From: Amoebophrya sp. A120
Lineage: Eukaryota; Sar; Dinophyceae; Syndiniales; Amoebophryaceae
Direction: 5' to 3'
Assembly: GCA_905178155.1 (NCBI GenBank)
Contig: CAJINV010000005.1
Span: 1,046,564-1,110,563, forward strand
DNA length: 64,000 bases
How positions within the stretch are numbered: position 1 is the stretch's first letter; each line of letters starts with the position of its first letter. Shown one piece after another: positions 1-11,765 of this stretch. The translations under genes and the position numbers were made by a program. Below the pieces are notes generated by a model that ran no database searches, was not told where the DNA came from, and saw only the letters and a list, made by a program, of their open reading frames with translations.

Positions 1-151
1 TTTTCCTTGTTCTCTTTACCCGCGCACTGTATTTCCCAAGACAAGAACGACAGCGAGAAACCCCTCTGGCTCAACAATCAAGCTACTTACTCTGCGCAGA
101 AGATCTCCCACGCCCCACGCCCAAAATAAAGATAAAACAAAAATCCACGCC

Positions 152-1930
152 ATGCCCCCCGACAAGCGATGGCGGAAAGAAGCGCACGAACTGTGGGCTT
201 CCAAGTCCATCTCTGCCTGTCGTGCGGTGGCCTTGGAGCTCCAGAGCGACGTCGTGCTGGATTTCAAGGACAGGAAAAACCTGTTTACCTTGATGGCCCT
301 CGATTTAAGAAGTCAAAACTTCCCAGTCGATACCGTCACGGCGGATGGAAATAAGTCGGGGTCAGCTGATGTCGACGCAGTGCGATTGAGCAACGCGATC
401 GCGAGCCCGAGTGTGACGCTGTCGGTGAAGCGGGACGAGGGGAACGAGAACCGGCTCTGGGTGCAGGCGAAAGGTGGTCGTGGGGACGAGGGCGGCCATG
501 GTGTAGTTCATGATCCAACTACGACGGGGAATCTTGCAAGCGTACCCAGCGCGACGCACGCCTACATGCTGGAATTTCTATTGGAGGAAGAGCACGACAT
601 TACGACCCATCCCTACGACAATTTCAGGTACGCCCTCCGCTTCATCGTCCCCTTCGCCTACCCGCACACCGCGCCGTTTGTGTGTTTCGTGAAGACAACG
701 TTTCTACTCGAGCGACCCCGCCCTGCTGTTCAAACGGTGATCCCCTACCACCCAAACATTTGCCCCTCCACCGGGTCGATTTGCATGGATCTGCTGAACG
801 CCGGCAGCCTGTGGTCGCCAGTGCTAACGCTGCTGACAACGAAATTGGCCATCACGTCGCTACTGCAGACGCCGAACGAGGATCACGGACTGAATGGCTA
901 CGCGATTCGATTATACCGGGAGCTGGTAGTGAACGCGGGGAAGAGGCAATTTTTCTCTCGTGACGGGATAGCGGGGAGAACAAGAACACCTGCTATAATA
1001 TCCACAGAACGGGAACAAGATAATTCCGAGCCTGTCACCCCTGGTGTCTATTTTGACCAGCAGCTTCACGACCAGCTACTCGAGCAAGATAAGGGCGAAA
1101 ACTTCGATTTTCCGGACGCGAAAAGCGTGGAGGCACGGCAGGAGGTGGAGAATCAGCTGCAGAAAGTGCACAACACGTTTTTGCGGTTCGAGAGGTTTGA
1201 CTGGAAAAGATGTGACTTGGAAACTTTGGCAAACTGGGGCCCGGTTCTCTACAGAGAGTGGGTGCGGGCGAAGATGCTGCAGGAAAACCCTCAAGCAACG
1301 CGGTCGAGAAAGGGCTTGAGTGCGGAATTTTTGACGCCCGAGGTGGATAGAGCAGGTGTTTTTGTCAGGTATGATGAAGCAGCTGCTGTCACACCGGCGG
1401 CACCAGCACGGGTGAATGCTGCTGGGTTTTCTGCAATCGGTGGGGCCTCTGGAGAGATACGCGCTGAGCCGCGTGACGTTGTTGCGGTGGAACAACCACA
1501 CCTAAGTCAGGGGTCCGTGCTGACGCAAAGACGAGGGGCAAGGCAGGGAGGTGCGGCGAATGAGAATAGCACAGGAGAAGTTCTTCAAGATGCTCGGCTC
1601 ACTGAGCAAGAAGGACTACAAAAATCACCCTCTGCTGCACCACCGAGGCCAAAACTCTTCGAAAAAACGTACTTCCAAGAATTCCAGCGCCAGAGCCGAA
1701 AATTCTATGCCAGCGTGCCGGCGCCTTTGAAGCTTGTCGCGGGGTTTTTGGTGTTTCTTATCGTGTATGGCCGGGTGGAGAAGATGCTTGCTCGGGTGAA
1801 TTTTTCCACTGAGGAGCCTTCGCCTTCGGCAAAACACCACCAGAAACACAGAGCCTCTTCGGCTGAACTTCTGAACCACCAGTTACGAGGGCTCGAACAA
1901 AACTCCTGGATGGTGAATTTGTTGCGTTGA
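152..1930 (+). CDS. ER-type ubiquitin-conjugating enzyme E2 with C-terminal membrane anchor
   Basis: Single-exon protein of 592 residues. A UBC fold runs from about residue 138 to 255. It has the YPxxAP turn (residues FAYPHTAPF), an HPNI motif near residue 200, and the active-site cysteine near residue 211 in SICMDLL, followed by LWSPVLTL as in E2 enzymes. A hydrophobic stretch at about 526-543 (LVAGFLVFLIVYG) looks like a tail anchor, which with the E2 core suggests a UBC6/UBE2J-like enzyme that charges ubiquitin at the ER membrane for protein quality control. Odd points: about 135 residues precede the core, about 270 disordered residues separate core and anchor, and about 50 residues follow the anchor, more than a classic tail-anchored protein. 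The E2 call is firm; the UBE2J subtype is inference from the anchor. Confidence 0.88.
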   Translation: MPPDKRWRKEAHELWASKSISACRAVALELQSDVVLDFKDRKNLFTLMALDLRSQNFPVDTVTADGNKSGSADVDAVRLSNAIASPSVTLSVKRDEGNENRLWVQAKGGRGDEGGHGVVHDPTTTGNLASVPSATHAYMLEFLLEEEHDITTHPYDNFRYALRFIVPFAYPHTAPFVCFVKTTFLLERPRPAVQTVIPYHPNICPSTGSICMDLLNAGSLWSPVLTLLTTKLAITSLLQTPNEDHGLNGYAIRLYRELVVNAGKRQFFSRDGIAGRTRTPAIISTEREQDNSEPVTPGVYFDQQLHDQLLEQDKGENFDFPDAKSVEARQEVENQLQKVHNTFLRFERFDWKRCDLETLANWGPVLYREWVRAKMLQENPQATRSRKGLSAEFLTPEVDRAGVFVRYDEAAAVTPAAPARVNAAGFSAIGGASGEIRAEPRDVVAVEQPHLSQGSVLTQRRGARQGGAANENSTGEVLQDARLTEQEGLQKSPSAAPPRPKLFEKTYFQEFQRQSRKFYASVPAPLKLVAGFLVFLIVYGRVEKMLARVNFSTEEPSPSAKHHQKHRASSAELLNHQLRGLEQNSWMVNLLR

Positions 1931-3031
1931 TATGCAAGTACTCACCGCCATAAAGCAGGAGAGCGGGGCAGAACACTATGTATTCGTACTCAGTTCTACT
2001 CTGAGATATCTCGAGCGCGCGCAATTTCAATCATAACATAAAGTGGCATCTGGCTACACAATGCTAGCTTTGGCCAGCATGTTGAGTTGGGACCGGATGT
2101 TATGAATGCAATCTTGGTCTGTTAGTTTATAGAAACGTTTTTCGTCGGTACTCTGGGCGTCCGTGTTAATTCTCTGCCTGAGCGCTTGGCACCAATGCCG
2201 TTTTTCCTTCCACGGTGCTGATGCGCACCGCTTTCGGTTCCTGGTTAGGTTTTTTTTTGCTTATCACTCTCGGTATCTGAAGTGACGTAAATTCGTGATT
2301 GTGTCCGCAACAAAAGCTCTGGCTCAGTCCTTGTGCTAAGTGTGCATAAAAAGAATCACCTGTGGTACTTCGTGCAATTGTCTTTTCTCTCTTCATCGGT
2401 GTTGCATTTTCAACAGAGCACAACCTCGGTATTTCGATTGCATCGTTCTGTCGTGATCGTCCTTTTCTACCGTGCAAAAAGTCCGTGTCCGTCGCAAGCA
2501 GATGAGAATGGCGTAGTGCTTGCTTCGTCTTTCTCTTTTCCGCATTGTAACCATGGAGGCCTGAGCATAAAAGCCCTGCGATGCAGACAATTTGACGCAA
2601 GTTTTGACGCACTGCTCCAACATCAATCGCAGCAGCCCCATCTTTGCTTTGTGCCCGTCATTACGCAATCGGGGTTTGCCCACGTTTTTGTCCTAAAGAT
2701 TTTATGAAGACCCATCAAGTTTTTCAAGTTCAACCAAAGTACTAAACCTTTCAGCCCCGACTCACAAATTTGCAATTGACGACGACTGAACCTGTACTCT
2801 AACTAAGGATTTTTCTTTTGTCACGCTTTTCATTTGTTGTAACCATCACTGACTACGATTTCAGTTCCGTAAGTATAATTTTTTTGTTATTACAACTGAC
2901 GAGGCCGTTGTTTCTTTTGCCTCGACATCACATTACACAACAAAACCGCAGCGATCTAAGGTGTCGTCTATCGTCGCGGGAGAGAAAAACGTCGCGCCAT
3001 AAGCAGGAGCAGGAGCTACGTTCGTTTCCCC
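1931..3031. other. Intergenic, no gene recognised
   Basis: AT-richer spacer between the E2 and kinase genes. Open frames here (for example 2333-2707) give proteins with no family resemblance. Several pyrimidine-rich stretches occur between 2790 and 2930, possibly the upstream part of the kinase mRNA. I see no RNA gene or element. Confidence 0.5.
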
Positions 3032-5713
3032 ATGAAAACCGACGCAAGGGCGCACAAGATGAGAGCAGTGAAGCGACGCTTCAGTAATAAAGCGGAGGGC
3101 TTCGTGGCGCTCTGCAGTACCAGAAACCTGGCCGTTGCCGTGCACGCGAATGGGAGTGACGTTGGTGTTTCCGGAGCACAACCTCCACTGGGCGTAGAGA
3201 TTGTTCTCCCGGAGCCAGCGAAGGATGCTACGGAGCAGCCAGTGCAAAATAGCACTCAGCCGGCGGCGGTTCTTTCGCGCCTGCAGGCAGCGAGGAATGT
3301 TACGGCTCCGCTGGCAGGGGGGAATGTGACGGAACATGGGCTAACGACGAATGTGACTGACCAGCGACATGAAGAAGAGGCTGGACATTTCGGTTTATCG
3401 GGCGGATTGTGGTTTCCGGATGTGTGGGCGGCGATGGCAAACGTCTTCCTGCCGTCTCGAGCCAGCGAGGCTTCGAGATCTCGTAGTGCTTCAGCCTCCC
3501 CGCGCAAGAAGTATTACCTTCGAGGGAGCGCACACAGGGAAGCAGCGAGCGGAAGAGTTGCGGGTCACGACCACGACGGCCGGACGACAGATCCATCCTT
3601 CCTTGCTATCACCGAGGATTCCGACAGGGTAGTGCATGTGCCGGCTCCTTTTACCAGCGGCCGTAACGCTTCCCGGGCCCCTTCGGCAGTTGAAATCGGA
3701 AGGCAAAGCCTCTTGCAGGAGAACACAATGTCTGCAAAGCGTCGGTCCCCTGACTATGCATTGCAAATATGTCTGGGTCTGGTACACTGGAACGTGGAAC
3801 TTGTCATGCTAATTCTGGATAGTGCAGAATCAGAAATCTGTGTTTTATGATCAGCAAAAGGGGTCCACTTTTGAGCAAATTGACCTCATGCGTCATGAAA
3901 AACCTGCGTGACAAGTCTTGTAACTTGCCAAACCCAGACATATTTGCGTTTGATGCTGACAATTTTGATTTGGCTGCAGAGTTTCTCGCCCACCTAGAGG
4001 CGAACACACAAACACATGCTGAGTTTGCTGCAAAGGCAATTAAAAATTATGTTGGCAAAAAGTATAAGGAAAAGCGAGCTGATTGGGAAAAGTGGAGACG
4101 GAAGGTTGACGTTCCAGCACACGTTGTCCAGTGGGAAAAACAGTACAAGCAGAGACTGAGAAAAAAGCTTGATGAAATGAAAAAAAAACATAAAACGGCT
4201 TACGATCGATTTTTCCGCGAGCCTACCGACCACTCAAAATGGATAGGGAAATACACCCACTTCGCGAGACGGACGAGTGGTTCCCAGGTAATCGGAACGC
4301 CCACAGATACACTGGAATTACTCGAGCAGCCGCAGCCGTACGACTCCAGCTTCTTCCCTTGGGGCAGCAAGAATGCTTACCGCTCCGATCCTACAGGCCG
4401 GACAATTTCGTATAAGCAGGAGCCCGACGCCGCGGGGAGTTTTGGAGCAGTTCACAAGAATTTTAAAAGCAAGGTCCTGCGCAAGCGCCAGACAGTCGAC
4501 CAGGGCAGCGGCGAAAAAGCAGAATCGGAAGTAGAAGAAGTTAAAAATTCGCGATTTGATGGCGACAAAGATCGGTTCGACCAGGTCATCAAAATTTCGA
4601 AGCCGGGCACTGATGCCATGGCGCTTGATGAAATTGTGATCAACCTGTTCCTGTCACACGGAGACGCCGGGGGTTTGGAGCCCTGTGTTGCGCAGGTGCC
4701 GCATGTCGTGTTCTTTTTTGACGAATCTGGATCTCATAGCGTCGGTCTTTTCGTCGAGAAGGTAGAGACCGACGTCACGAAGCTAATCCGCGACAGGGAA
4801 GTACACCCGAATGCATATTTGGCCAGCTTCCACTACTGTTTGGACCAACTGGATAAGGCGGGCGTTGTTTTGAATGATTTGAAGCCGGAGAACATGGGCT
4901 GGGGGATGAAAACCAAAAGCGTGAAGTTCTTTGACTTCGGTATATCGACAATTCTTCGCGATGACAAACGAGTCGCCCTCGGTCTCAATCCAACCCGGAC
5001 ATCTCTTTTCGGTTATTGGCAAAGCTTGAACAAGAGACAAAAAGCGGGAACGCCAGCGTATATGAGCCCAGCATTGATGCGAGGCTGGTTGCCTTTGGGA
5101 TATTTCTATGGCCCGAAGTCCGACTGGTTCGCCGCCGGTCTGACGATGTTGGTGCACCTTGGCATACCGGTACGGAAAGCGCCAGACGAGGTAATTCATA
5201 TATTGCACTGTAATCTTGTTTGATAATTTATACACACTGAAAACCATATTGTTCGAAGGAGAAAGGTCATGTTGGTCAGTAGAGAACAAACTGGACAACC
5301 AAGGAATTAATTTCTTGCTGAAGTGATATAGAAAATTCTATATCGCAATTTTCCAGTGGCGGAGAGGGAGAAGAATAATAAGAGTGGAGCGGCCGATTGC
5401 TCTTTGTGACCGGCCCTTCATTTGGGAGTGCCGAGAAGAAGTGTATCATTTCCCTTCGCAGACGCTCGTGTCAGGCTGGAAGAAAAGAGTGAAACGGTTT
5501 CTTGATGAACAATATCCTTTTGTAGAGGTCGCTTTTCGAAACGCGATCATCAACCACTTGAGCAGCGCGTGGCGGCCCACGGATGATAAGTCAGTGGAAA
5601 ATCTAAGAAACATGGGTAAAGTAGCCGCGAATCAAGAAGAATCGATGGAGGAGCCGCTAAGGCTGCGGCGATCCCTACCGACAATTCCCGAAAATGAGGC
5701 CGAAGACGTTTGA
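3032..5713 (+). CDS. Divergent protein kinase, three exons
   Basis: Exons 3032-3754, 3961-5190 and 5357-5713 join to 2310 bases (769 residues). The first junction removes an introner; the second is a phase-0 GT-AG intron (5191-5356). The N-terminal 240 residues are disordered with several N-x-T/S sequons. The kinase domain spans about residues 395-690: a glycine-loop-like SFGAVHK near 401, a candidate VIK lysine near 451, LNDLKPEN near 545 where HRDLKPEN is expected, FDFGIS near 565, and AGTPAYMSPALM in place of GTxxYMAPE near 603. The catalytic Asp, the Asn and the DFG Asp are kept while the His-Arg is not, so activity is plausible but atypical. The last exon completes the C-lobe. The start is the first in-frame Met of the open frame; upstream exons cannot be excluded. 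Confidence 0.8.
3755..3955. mobile_element. Introner, family 1, in the kinase gene
   Basis: 201-bp element flanked by the 5-bp duplication CTGAC (3750-3754 and 3956-3960). Its ends carry inverted repeats: TGCAAATATGTCTGGGTCTG on the left and the complementary CCAAACCCAGACATATTTGC on the right. Removing the element plus one duplication copy joins exons in phase 0 (SPD to NFDLAAEF). Confidence 0.9.
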
Positions 5714-6730
5714 GGTTTATCAAATTATATGTGCTGGCCCTGTTCTTTTATCGTTCCGTATCCGTTTCCGTTCTTTATTCGTTTTTTTGCCCTCTCTCAA
5801 TGGTTGTCGACACTTCGTTCGTTTTTTTTTTGAAATAAATGCTTTGCCAATAAATTTGACTCGGCTCATCTACGGCGTTGCTTGCTTGGTGAGCGCGGTG
5901 AATGTGTGATAAAGTACAACAACATAGAAGATGAGCAGATGACTGTCTGTTGCATGCTCGCCGAAGGCCAAGATGGTTGCAGCTCCAACTGTTTGCAGAA
6001 TCAACTTTAAATTCGTCCTCGACAGTGATGTCCGGGACATGTGCGGCAAACTATCTTTTGCCTGCCGTAGCTCATGTGTTCGATCCTGATTCAGTGAAGC
6101 AATTCAATTCCTCCTATTGGAAAACACTGGAGGTGCGGGAGTTGGTGCCTGTGAGATGGAGCAGATAACTGGATTTTAGCTCCCAGAGGGCCATGTGATA
6201 TTTTGTGCCGTCGAATGATAGCAATACGGGTAGACCAGTAGATGTTTGGAGGTCCGCAGGACGGACTGCTTCGCAGTATTCAAAATCTAGAACGGAAGCG
6301 AGGATACTGAATAGAAGTTTGCGTCTTGAATTATTGTTTTCTGCTGGGTCTTCTTTTTTGGTAATGCGCCGGAGTGAAGCTACAGCTACAGGGTTCATGT
6401 AATGGCCGCGAGTGAGTGCTTCTTTCTAACGTAATATTTCTTTGCCGGGTGTGGCTTCTCGTGATTTCGCAGTTTTTTAAAGGGGGAATGACGTACCTAG
6501 TTTTTTTGTCCTGCGAGGCTTAAGGTATTCTAATTCTTGAGAGTTGGTGTGAGGGCGGAGATGGGTAGTTTGATTTTTTGACTTTTATACCGTTGCGACG
6601 AGGACTCTTACGCCCTCAAAGGCGCTGTCCGCGTTGCTTGTCAGAATTGTAGGAAGCAGTTAGAGTCATGAGTCAGCCTCAGCCCATCGAGATGATAATT
6701 CACAAATAAAACACAACCTCCTGCGACAAG
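5714..6730. other. Intergenic, no gene recognised
   Basis: T-rich spacer downstream of the kinase stop. Short open frames on both strands lack any recognisable domain and I find no element. Confidence 0.5.
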
Positions 6731-9700
6731 ATGGGCTCCGACGAGGAGGAGGACAAGAAAAAGAAGAAGAAGAAGGACAAAAAGGAAAAGTCCAACTCCT
6801 CCAGCGAGGACGCCAACAACAAGAGCAGCACGGACAACGAGGGCGCGGACGACAAGAAGAAGAAAAAAAAGAAGAAGTCCAAGGACAAGTCGGAGGACGC
6901 GGTTGCTATATGCTCGTGGACGATTCCCTTTTCTCATCCTCATTTCAATCGCATGCGCAGCGAACACAAGGAACGCCTTAAGTGTAGTATCCGCATGACA
7001 AATCCGCAGGGGCATGTTCGGGTGTTCCGGGCAGTGCATAGTGCACCCCTCGGACCCCGCACCCCCCCGGGCTTTAGTAGCGCAGTCTGTTAAGCATGAC
7101 AAATCCGCACACAATTTTTTTATTGTTTCTTGGGATTCATTCGAAATTCGTCATGCGCAGAGTGCTTAAACGCAAGACGTGAGTTTGGTACTTCGCATTA
7201 TACAAACAAGTTGGAGCTGCATGCCGGAGTTGTCCACTTGCATACGGCAAAGAGGGCGACCATAAAGCCGACGACGCGGAAGACGGGGCGGCGGCGGACG
7301 ACGCGACACCCGCGGCAGCAGGGGAGGATCAGGCGGGGGCAGCAGGGGAGAAGGAGGCAGCAGCGGATGCGGGAGAAGCGGAGAAGAACGAAGCAGCCGG
7401 GGAACTACAAGAAGGCGCCGCGAAAGAGGACGGTGGACCAGAGGAACCACCCGCTGACGGGGATGCTAAGGCGGAGGGAGCAGAAGATGGTAGTAAAGCA
7501 GGAGCAGATCAGGCTGGGGATGATGCCGCAGTGGCAGGAGCAGATTCCGCAGGGAAGAAAGAGGAAGGAGAAGCTGGGACCGCAGAAGCAAAGCCTGCAG
7601 ATGGTGGGGGAAACGATGCTGAGACCAACGACGACGACAAGCCGTGCGGGGAAAAGCCACCTGGATCGGACGACGAGAAAAAGAATGCAGAATCCAGCTC
7701 AGGAGCCGACGAGATGAAAAAAGACGACACAGAGGGACAAACCAATCCGGGCGACAAGGATGCTGAAGCGGCAAAAATAGAATCAGAAGCGCCGTTGAAC
7801 TCCACGAATGTAGTCGCTGAAGAGACGACGAAATCCGACGACGAGCCGATTCAGCGACGAGACAAATTCGGGAACGTTCTGCCCGACAATGTTAAGGAAG
7901 AAGACCTGGAAGAGAAGCCCTCCTTCAGCCCGCGGTCCCCGAAGCCGGTCGCTGTCGAGCGCGGGTCCCCGCGACCCATGTCACCCGGCCGCTACAGCCG
8001 CGACCCGGAAGCCGGTGGCGTTGGCTACCGGTCGAGGGTTGCCGCGATTACCGGCAAGGACCCGGATCTGGAAGACCCGATTCTCGGCGGGAGCACCACC
8101 CAAGACCCGGAGGTCGCGAAGTTCCTCGAGGGCGTCAGCGCCGAAATCAATTTCACCGACAAGACCGTGAACGTGGAGCCCAGCAGCGCCTTCATGGGCA
8201 GCGGCGGGGGGATAAACAGCAAGTCCAGCGGCGAGCCGCCGATGATGGACTTTTTGCGGAACAGCAACCCAGCACCAGCCGGGGCGCTCGTCCCTGGCTT
8301 TGTTCCAAACTATCTCGCTGCCGCCGGCGCGCAACCCGTGATCACGTCCGCGCGGTCAAACAAGTTCGCAGACGTCGAGGTCGCGATGCCGCACAATCTG
8401 GTTCCCGGACAGCGGTACGACCAGGTCGAGCCCCGGGTGTACGACCACGATTATTCGCCGCAGAAGCACGCTCCGGAGAAGGCGCACTGGTCCCAGCAAT
8501 TCGTGAACAACCTGCGAAAATCCGACGAGGACCTGCTGAAACCTATCGTATTTAAAAATGTCCCCACACCATAGTTGTAATGCAAATCTGCATGCTGAAA
8601 ATGTTTCTCATGCGGAGCCCTATGAGAAGCATTTTCCAGTCGTGTTTTGGAATTTGTCATGCTCCAAGCAGCATGATGTACTAGATCTGTGATGCTGCTG
8701 CGCTAGGTCAAACAGCACTACACTACGAGTCCAAATTTGTCATGCAAAACAGCCAAACCTTGTGGATTTGTCTAGCCGATTCCCCATCTTGACTTTGGGG
8801 TGGGGACGTTTTTACATAGGATAAAACCCCTTCCCACCGGCGTGGCGGGCGCAGCGGCTGCGTCCTCCAGTGCGATGCACCACGCGAAGTCGCCGACACA
8901 ACTTCTGCTCGCCCCGGGGGCCGCGAGCGGCGCCGAAGCCCCGACGAAGTACGTGCTGAACCCGGCGTTTTTGCCGCTGGGCGACATGATCGACAGTGTC
9001 ATCCGGCAGTTCAAAAACTGGCTGCGGTTGAACGACCAAAAGCTCACCCGCGCGGAGGAAAAAGTCGTCGAGTCGATCGTGAAAGGGTTGTCGATGAAGC
9101 TGACCCAGGTGGAGTTTGAACCAATCTCCGACAAGAAGGCCCAACTCAACCACGTGTCGGCGGTCATGGGTACGGTCGGCGGCGTCCCCGCCGGCATGGG
9201 CGTCGGCATCACGGCACCGACGGTCGCGGCGAACGGCAAGAAGTTGCTCCCGCCGCTGGGCACGAACAACGGGGAGATCGAGAAGCGGAAAGAGGAACTG
9301 TCGCAAAAAATCGCGTCCCGCGAAATCATCCAGTGCTTGCGAAAACCCATGAAAAGAATGGAACCGAAGATCTACGAGCGGATCCGAAGGGGGTTAACGG
9401 AAACCTTTTGCTACTTCGCAAGGTCTATCCTGTGCAAAATGAAGGATGTGGCAGTGGTAAGGAGTCGAAATTTGCAGTGCAACGGTCCTACCTGTATGAA
9501 TACTTATTCGGTCCTACCTGCTACAATTTTCAGTTTGGTTCGTCCTGAAATTGAAATTTTTGCTGCAAAAATTCTTACTAGTACGATGCTTTTTCTTCTG
9601 CACTGCATACCGTCAGACGTGAACTACGACCCGTATTCCCCGGCAAAGTGGATTTCCGCCCGGCAGTGGGTGATGTTTGTTCGCTGCTTCGAAGTCTCCG

Positions 9701-11765
9701 CGATCACCGGGATCTCGCACGAGGATTTGTGCGAGAAATTTGGGCCGCGGAAGGAGCCCATCGAATTCGTCGACTTCATGCAGATGGTCAGCGACATTGG
9801 ACGAAAAACCATGGAGTTGCTGCATCGGAAATCCTTTGACGAGTTGAACATCTACCATGAAGAGCCCAAGACCTGTGCACTGTACCGGTTCACGGAGGTA
9901 TTATTTGTTTTTTTTCGAGCGTTTTATTGCGGTGCATTTCCATTAAACTGTTCATGTTCTGCTTTTGTTTCTGTATGCGATGAATCCATGGTGCAGTACT
10001 AAAACAACTGCGCCCTCCTGTTTTCACGTAGTTATCACGCATATACAGACTCATCTTGTTAAAATACAAGGTTTTCGGTTTCCACGACGCGAAAAATTCG
10101 TTTCGGCAATTCCTCCGTGGCAGGGAGAAAATCCGGACGAAGAGCCGCACAAAGGGCAAATCCCCCGCGACGTCCGAGGGCCCGGTCCCGCCCGGCTCCC
10201 AAGTCCCCATTTCGGTCGCGAAGAAGAAGGCGTCCCCGCGGGACCCCAACGTCTTTCCGCCGACGTTGCCCCCAAGACCACCGGCGCAGGACACCCGGCC
10301 GAAGCACGCGCACAAGCACCTAGCGCAGCACAGAGGGCGGGCGTATCTAGCCGCCCGGGGGGATCAGTCTAACGCCAGTTCGGCTTTGGATCGAGATTTC
10401 GACGTCAGCAGCATCGGAACGTTCGTGCACCCGCCGCAGATGCCGATGCACCAGCCGGGCGCGCCGGCGGGAATGTCGCCGTCGATGATGCACCAGCGTA
10501 ATATGAACATGATGCAGCCCGCCCCGACGTCGCAACTACAGCAGCCACAAGTCCTCGTGAGCGGTTCTTCGAAAAAATCCAACTATTCGCACAACAATTT
10601 GAATTTTCCTCAGCAGCACCACAGCATGCTGCAGCAACCGTCGGTCGTGCAACAGCAGCAAACCTCGGCCTCGCCCGGCGCGGAGACCACCCTGCCGCCG
10701 ATCGTTTCTCCGCAGATGCAACAGCTGTATTCCCTGCAGCAGGAGCAAATCATGAACAACCTGATTCTCCAGCAACGGCAAATCGTCGCGCTGGCGCAGC
10801 AGCAGGCCGCTTCGTTGTCCCCCAAAGCGGCGAACGCGTTGTCCGGCGGCATTGTGAGCTTATCCAACCCGCTGTCCGCGGTACAAAGCAAAAACTCCGC
10901 GGTGCAGCTCGACCTTGATCCGAAAGCCACGAAGGAGGACGCGAGTTTTCTGATTCCCAAACCAACAGCCAGCGGAGTGAACATCCCATCATCAGGGACC
11001 ACAACGGCCGCCCCAGCGGGAATAAACGCCACGCCGAGTGTGGTCGTGAGTGCAGGAGCTGGTGCTCCGGTATCTGTAGTTGCGGAGAACAAGGCCGAAG
11101 AGCAAGTAGGACCTGGAACTGGAGCGGGAGTAGACGATGAAGCAGCGTATGACCCGGATGACGAGAATTACTTCGTAGGAGAAGACGGCTATTGGTACTA
11201 CTACGATGTGAATACCGGCGAGTCAGTGTACGTAGAAACGAGTGATGTGCCCGCAAGATTGCGCGGAGAGGAGGGGGACGCGGGTGATGCAGGTGCCAAA
11301 CGTATAGTGGGTCATACATAAGGAAGTTGCTGAAATTTGATGTATTCCATGAATTAGATGTATTGCTGCATCGAAAGCTAAACGAGGCGTGTGACGAACA
11401 TGATGCGTGTTAACATAAATAGCAGTGTTTCCAAAATTTTCCAATCAGTCGCGGAGGAGGATACCTGGGCGGAGCAAGGTGAGACTTGGGCGGAGCCAGG
11501 CGAGGAAGCAGAGTGGAACCCAGCCGACGGGGAGTGGGATGAAAACGCAGCCGCTGAAGGGGAATGGCCGGCGGACGAGAACTGGGAACAAAGTGCCGCC
11601 GGCGCGGGCGAGGACGACTGGGGCGGTGAAGCGGAACAAGCTGCGGCACCGGCAGTGCAGTATGACGAGGAAGGAGGGTACTACGATGCGGAGGGCGGGT
11701 ACTACGACGCCGCGGGGAACTACTACGACCCTGAGGGCAATATGTACGCCGCGGGAACGTATTAG
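6731..11765 (+). CDS. Large acidic, low-complexity protein with C-terminal Tyr-rich repeats
   Basis: Six exons: 6731-6901, 7246-8543, 8829-9425, 9615-9897, 10071-11292 and 11449-11765, total 3888 bases (1295 residues). Three junctions are introners; the 9898-10070 (phase 0) and 11293-11448 (phase 1) introns are GT-AG. Order of regions: Lys/Asp/Glu-rich N-terminus with poly-Lys runs; a long Ala/Asp/Glu/Gly-rich segment; an ordered alpha-helical stretch of about 250 residues over exons 3-4; a Gln/Met/Pro-rich segment; then GYWYYYDVNTGES and, at the end, repeated GGYYDAEGGYYDAAGNYYD. These aromatic repeats resemble OCRE or WW-like elements of RNA-processing proteins, but I would not assign a function. 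The first junction is approximate; the others keep frame exactly. Confidence 0.72.
6907..7244. mobile_element. Introner-like intron, family 5
   Basis: Ends are imperfect inverted repeats (TATGCTCGTGGACGATTCC on the left; GGAGTTGTCCACTTGCATA on the right). I could not find a clean 5-bp duplication, so the edges are uncertain by several bases. Frame requires about 344 bases to be removed (6902-7245). The interior holds GCATGACAAATC motifs as in the other elements. Confidence 0.6.
8544..8823. mobile_element. Introner, family 2
   Basis: 280-bp element with duplication AAACC at 8539-8543 and 8824-8828. Ends read TATCGTATTTAAAAATGTCC and GGACGTTTTTACATAGGATA. Removal joins LLK to PLPTGVAG in frame (phase 2). 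Confidence 0.9.
9426..9609. mobile_element. Introner, family 4, lacking in-frame stops
   Basis: 184-bp element starting TATCCTGTGCAAAA and ending GCACTGCATA. The flanks AGGTC (9421-9425) and CCGTC (9610-9614) match at three of five bases, suggesting an older duplication. Removal plus one flank keeps frame (CYFARS to DVNYDPYS). The insertion happens to be open in the host frame, so a simple ORF call would translate it. Confidence 0.78.

Noticed and set aside
2333-2707. 124-codon open frame after the E2 gene
   Set aside because: No recognisable domain, T-rich composition unlike neighbouring coding regions, and overlapping open frames on the other strand.
6750-6900. Poly-Lys/Asp coding run as a possible nuclear histone-like gene
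   Set aside because: The run is the start of a longer acidic protein and lacks histone or DVNP features.
9423-9616. GT-AG intron in the acidic-protein gene
   Set aside because: The dinucleotides are present but joining there shifts the downstream frame; the introner boundaries keep it.
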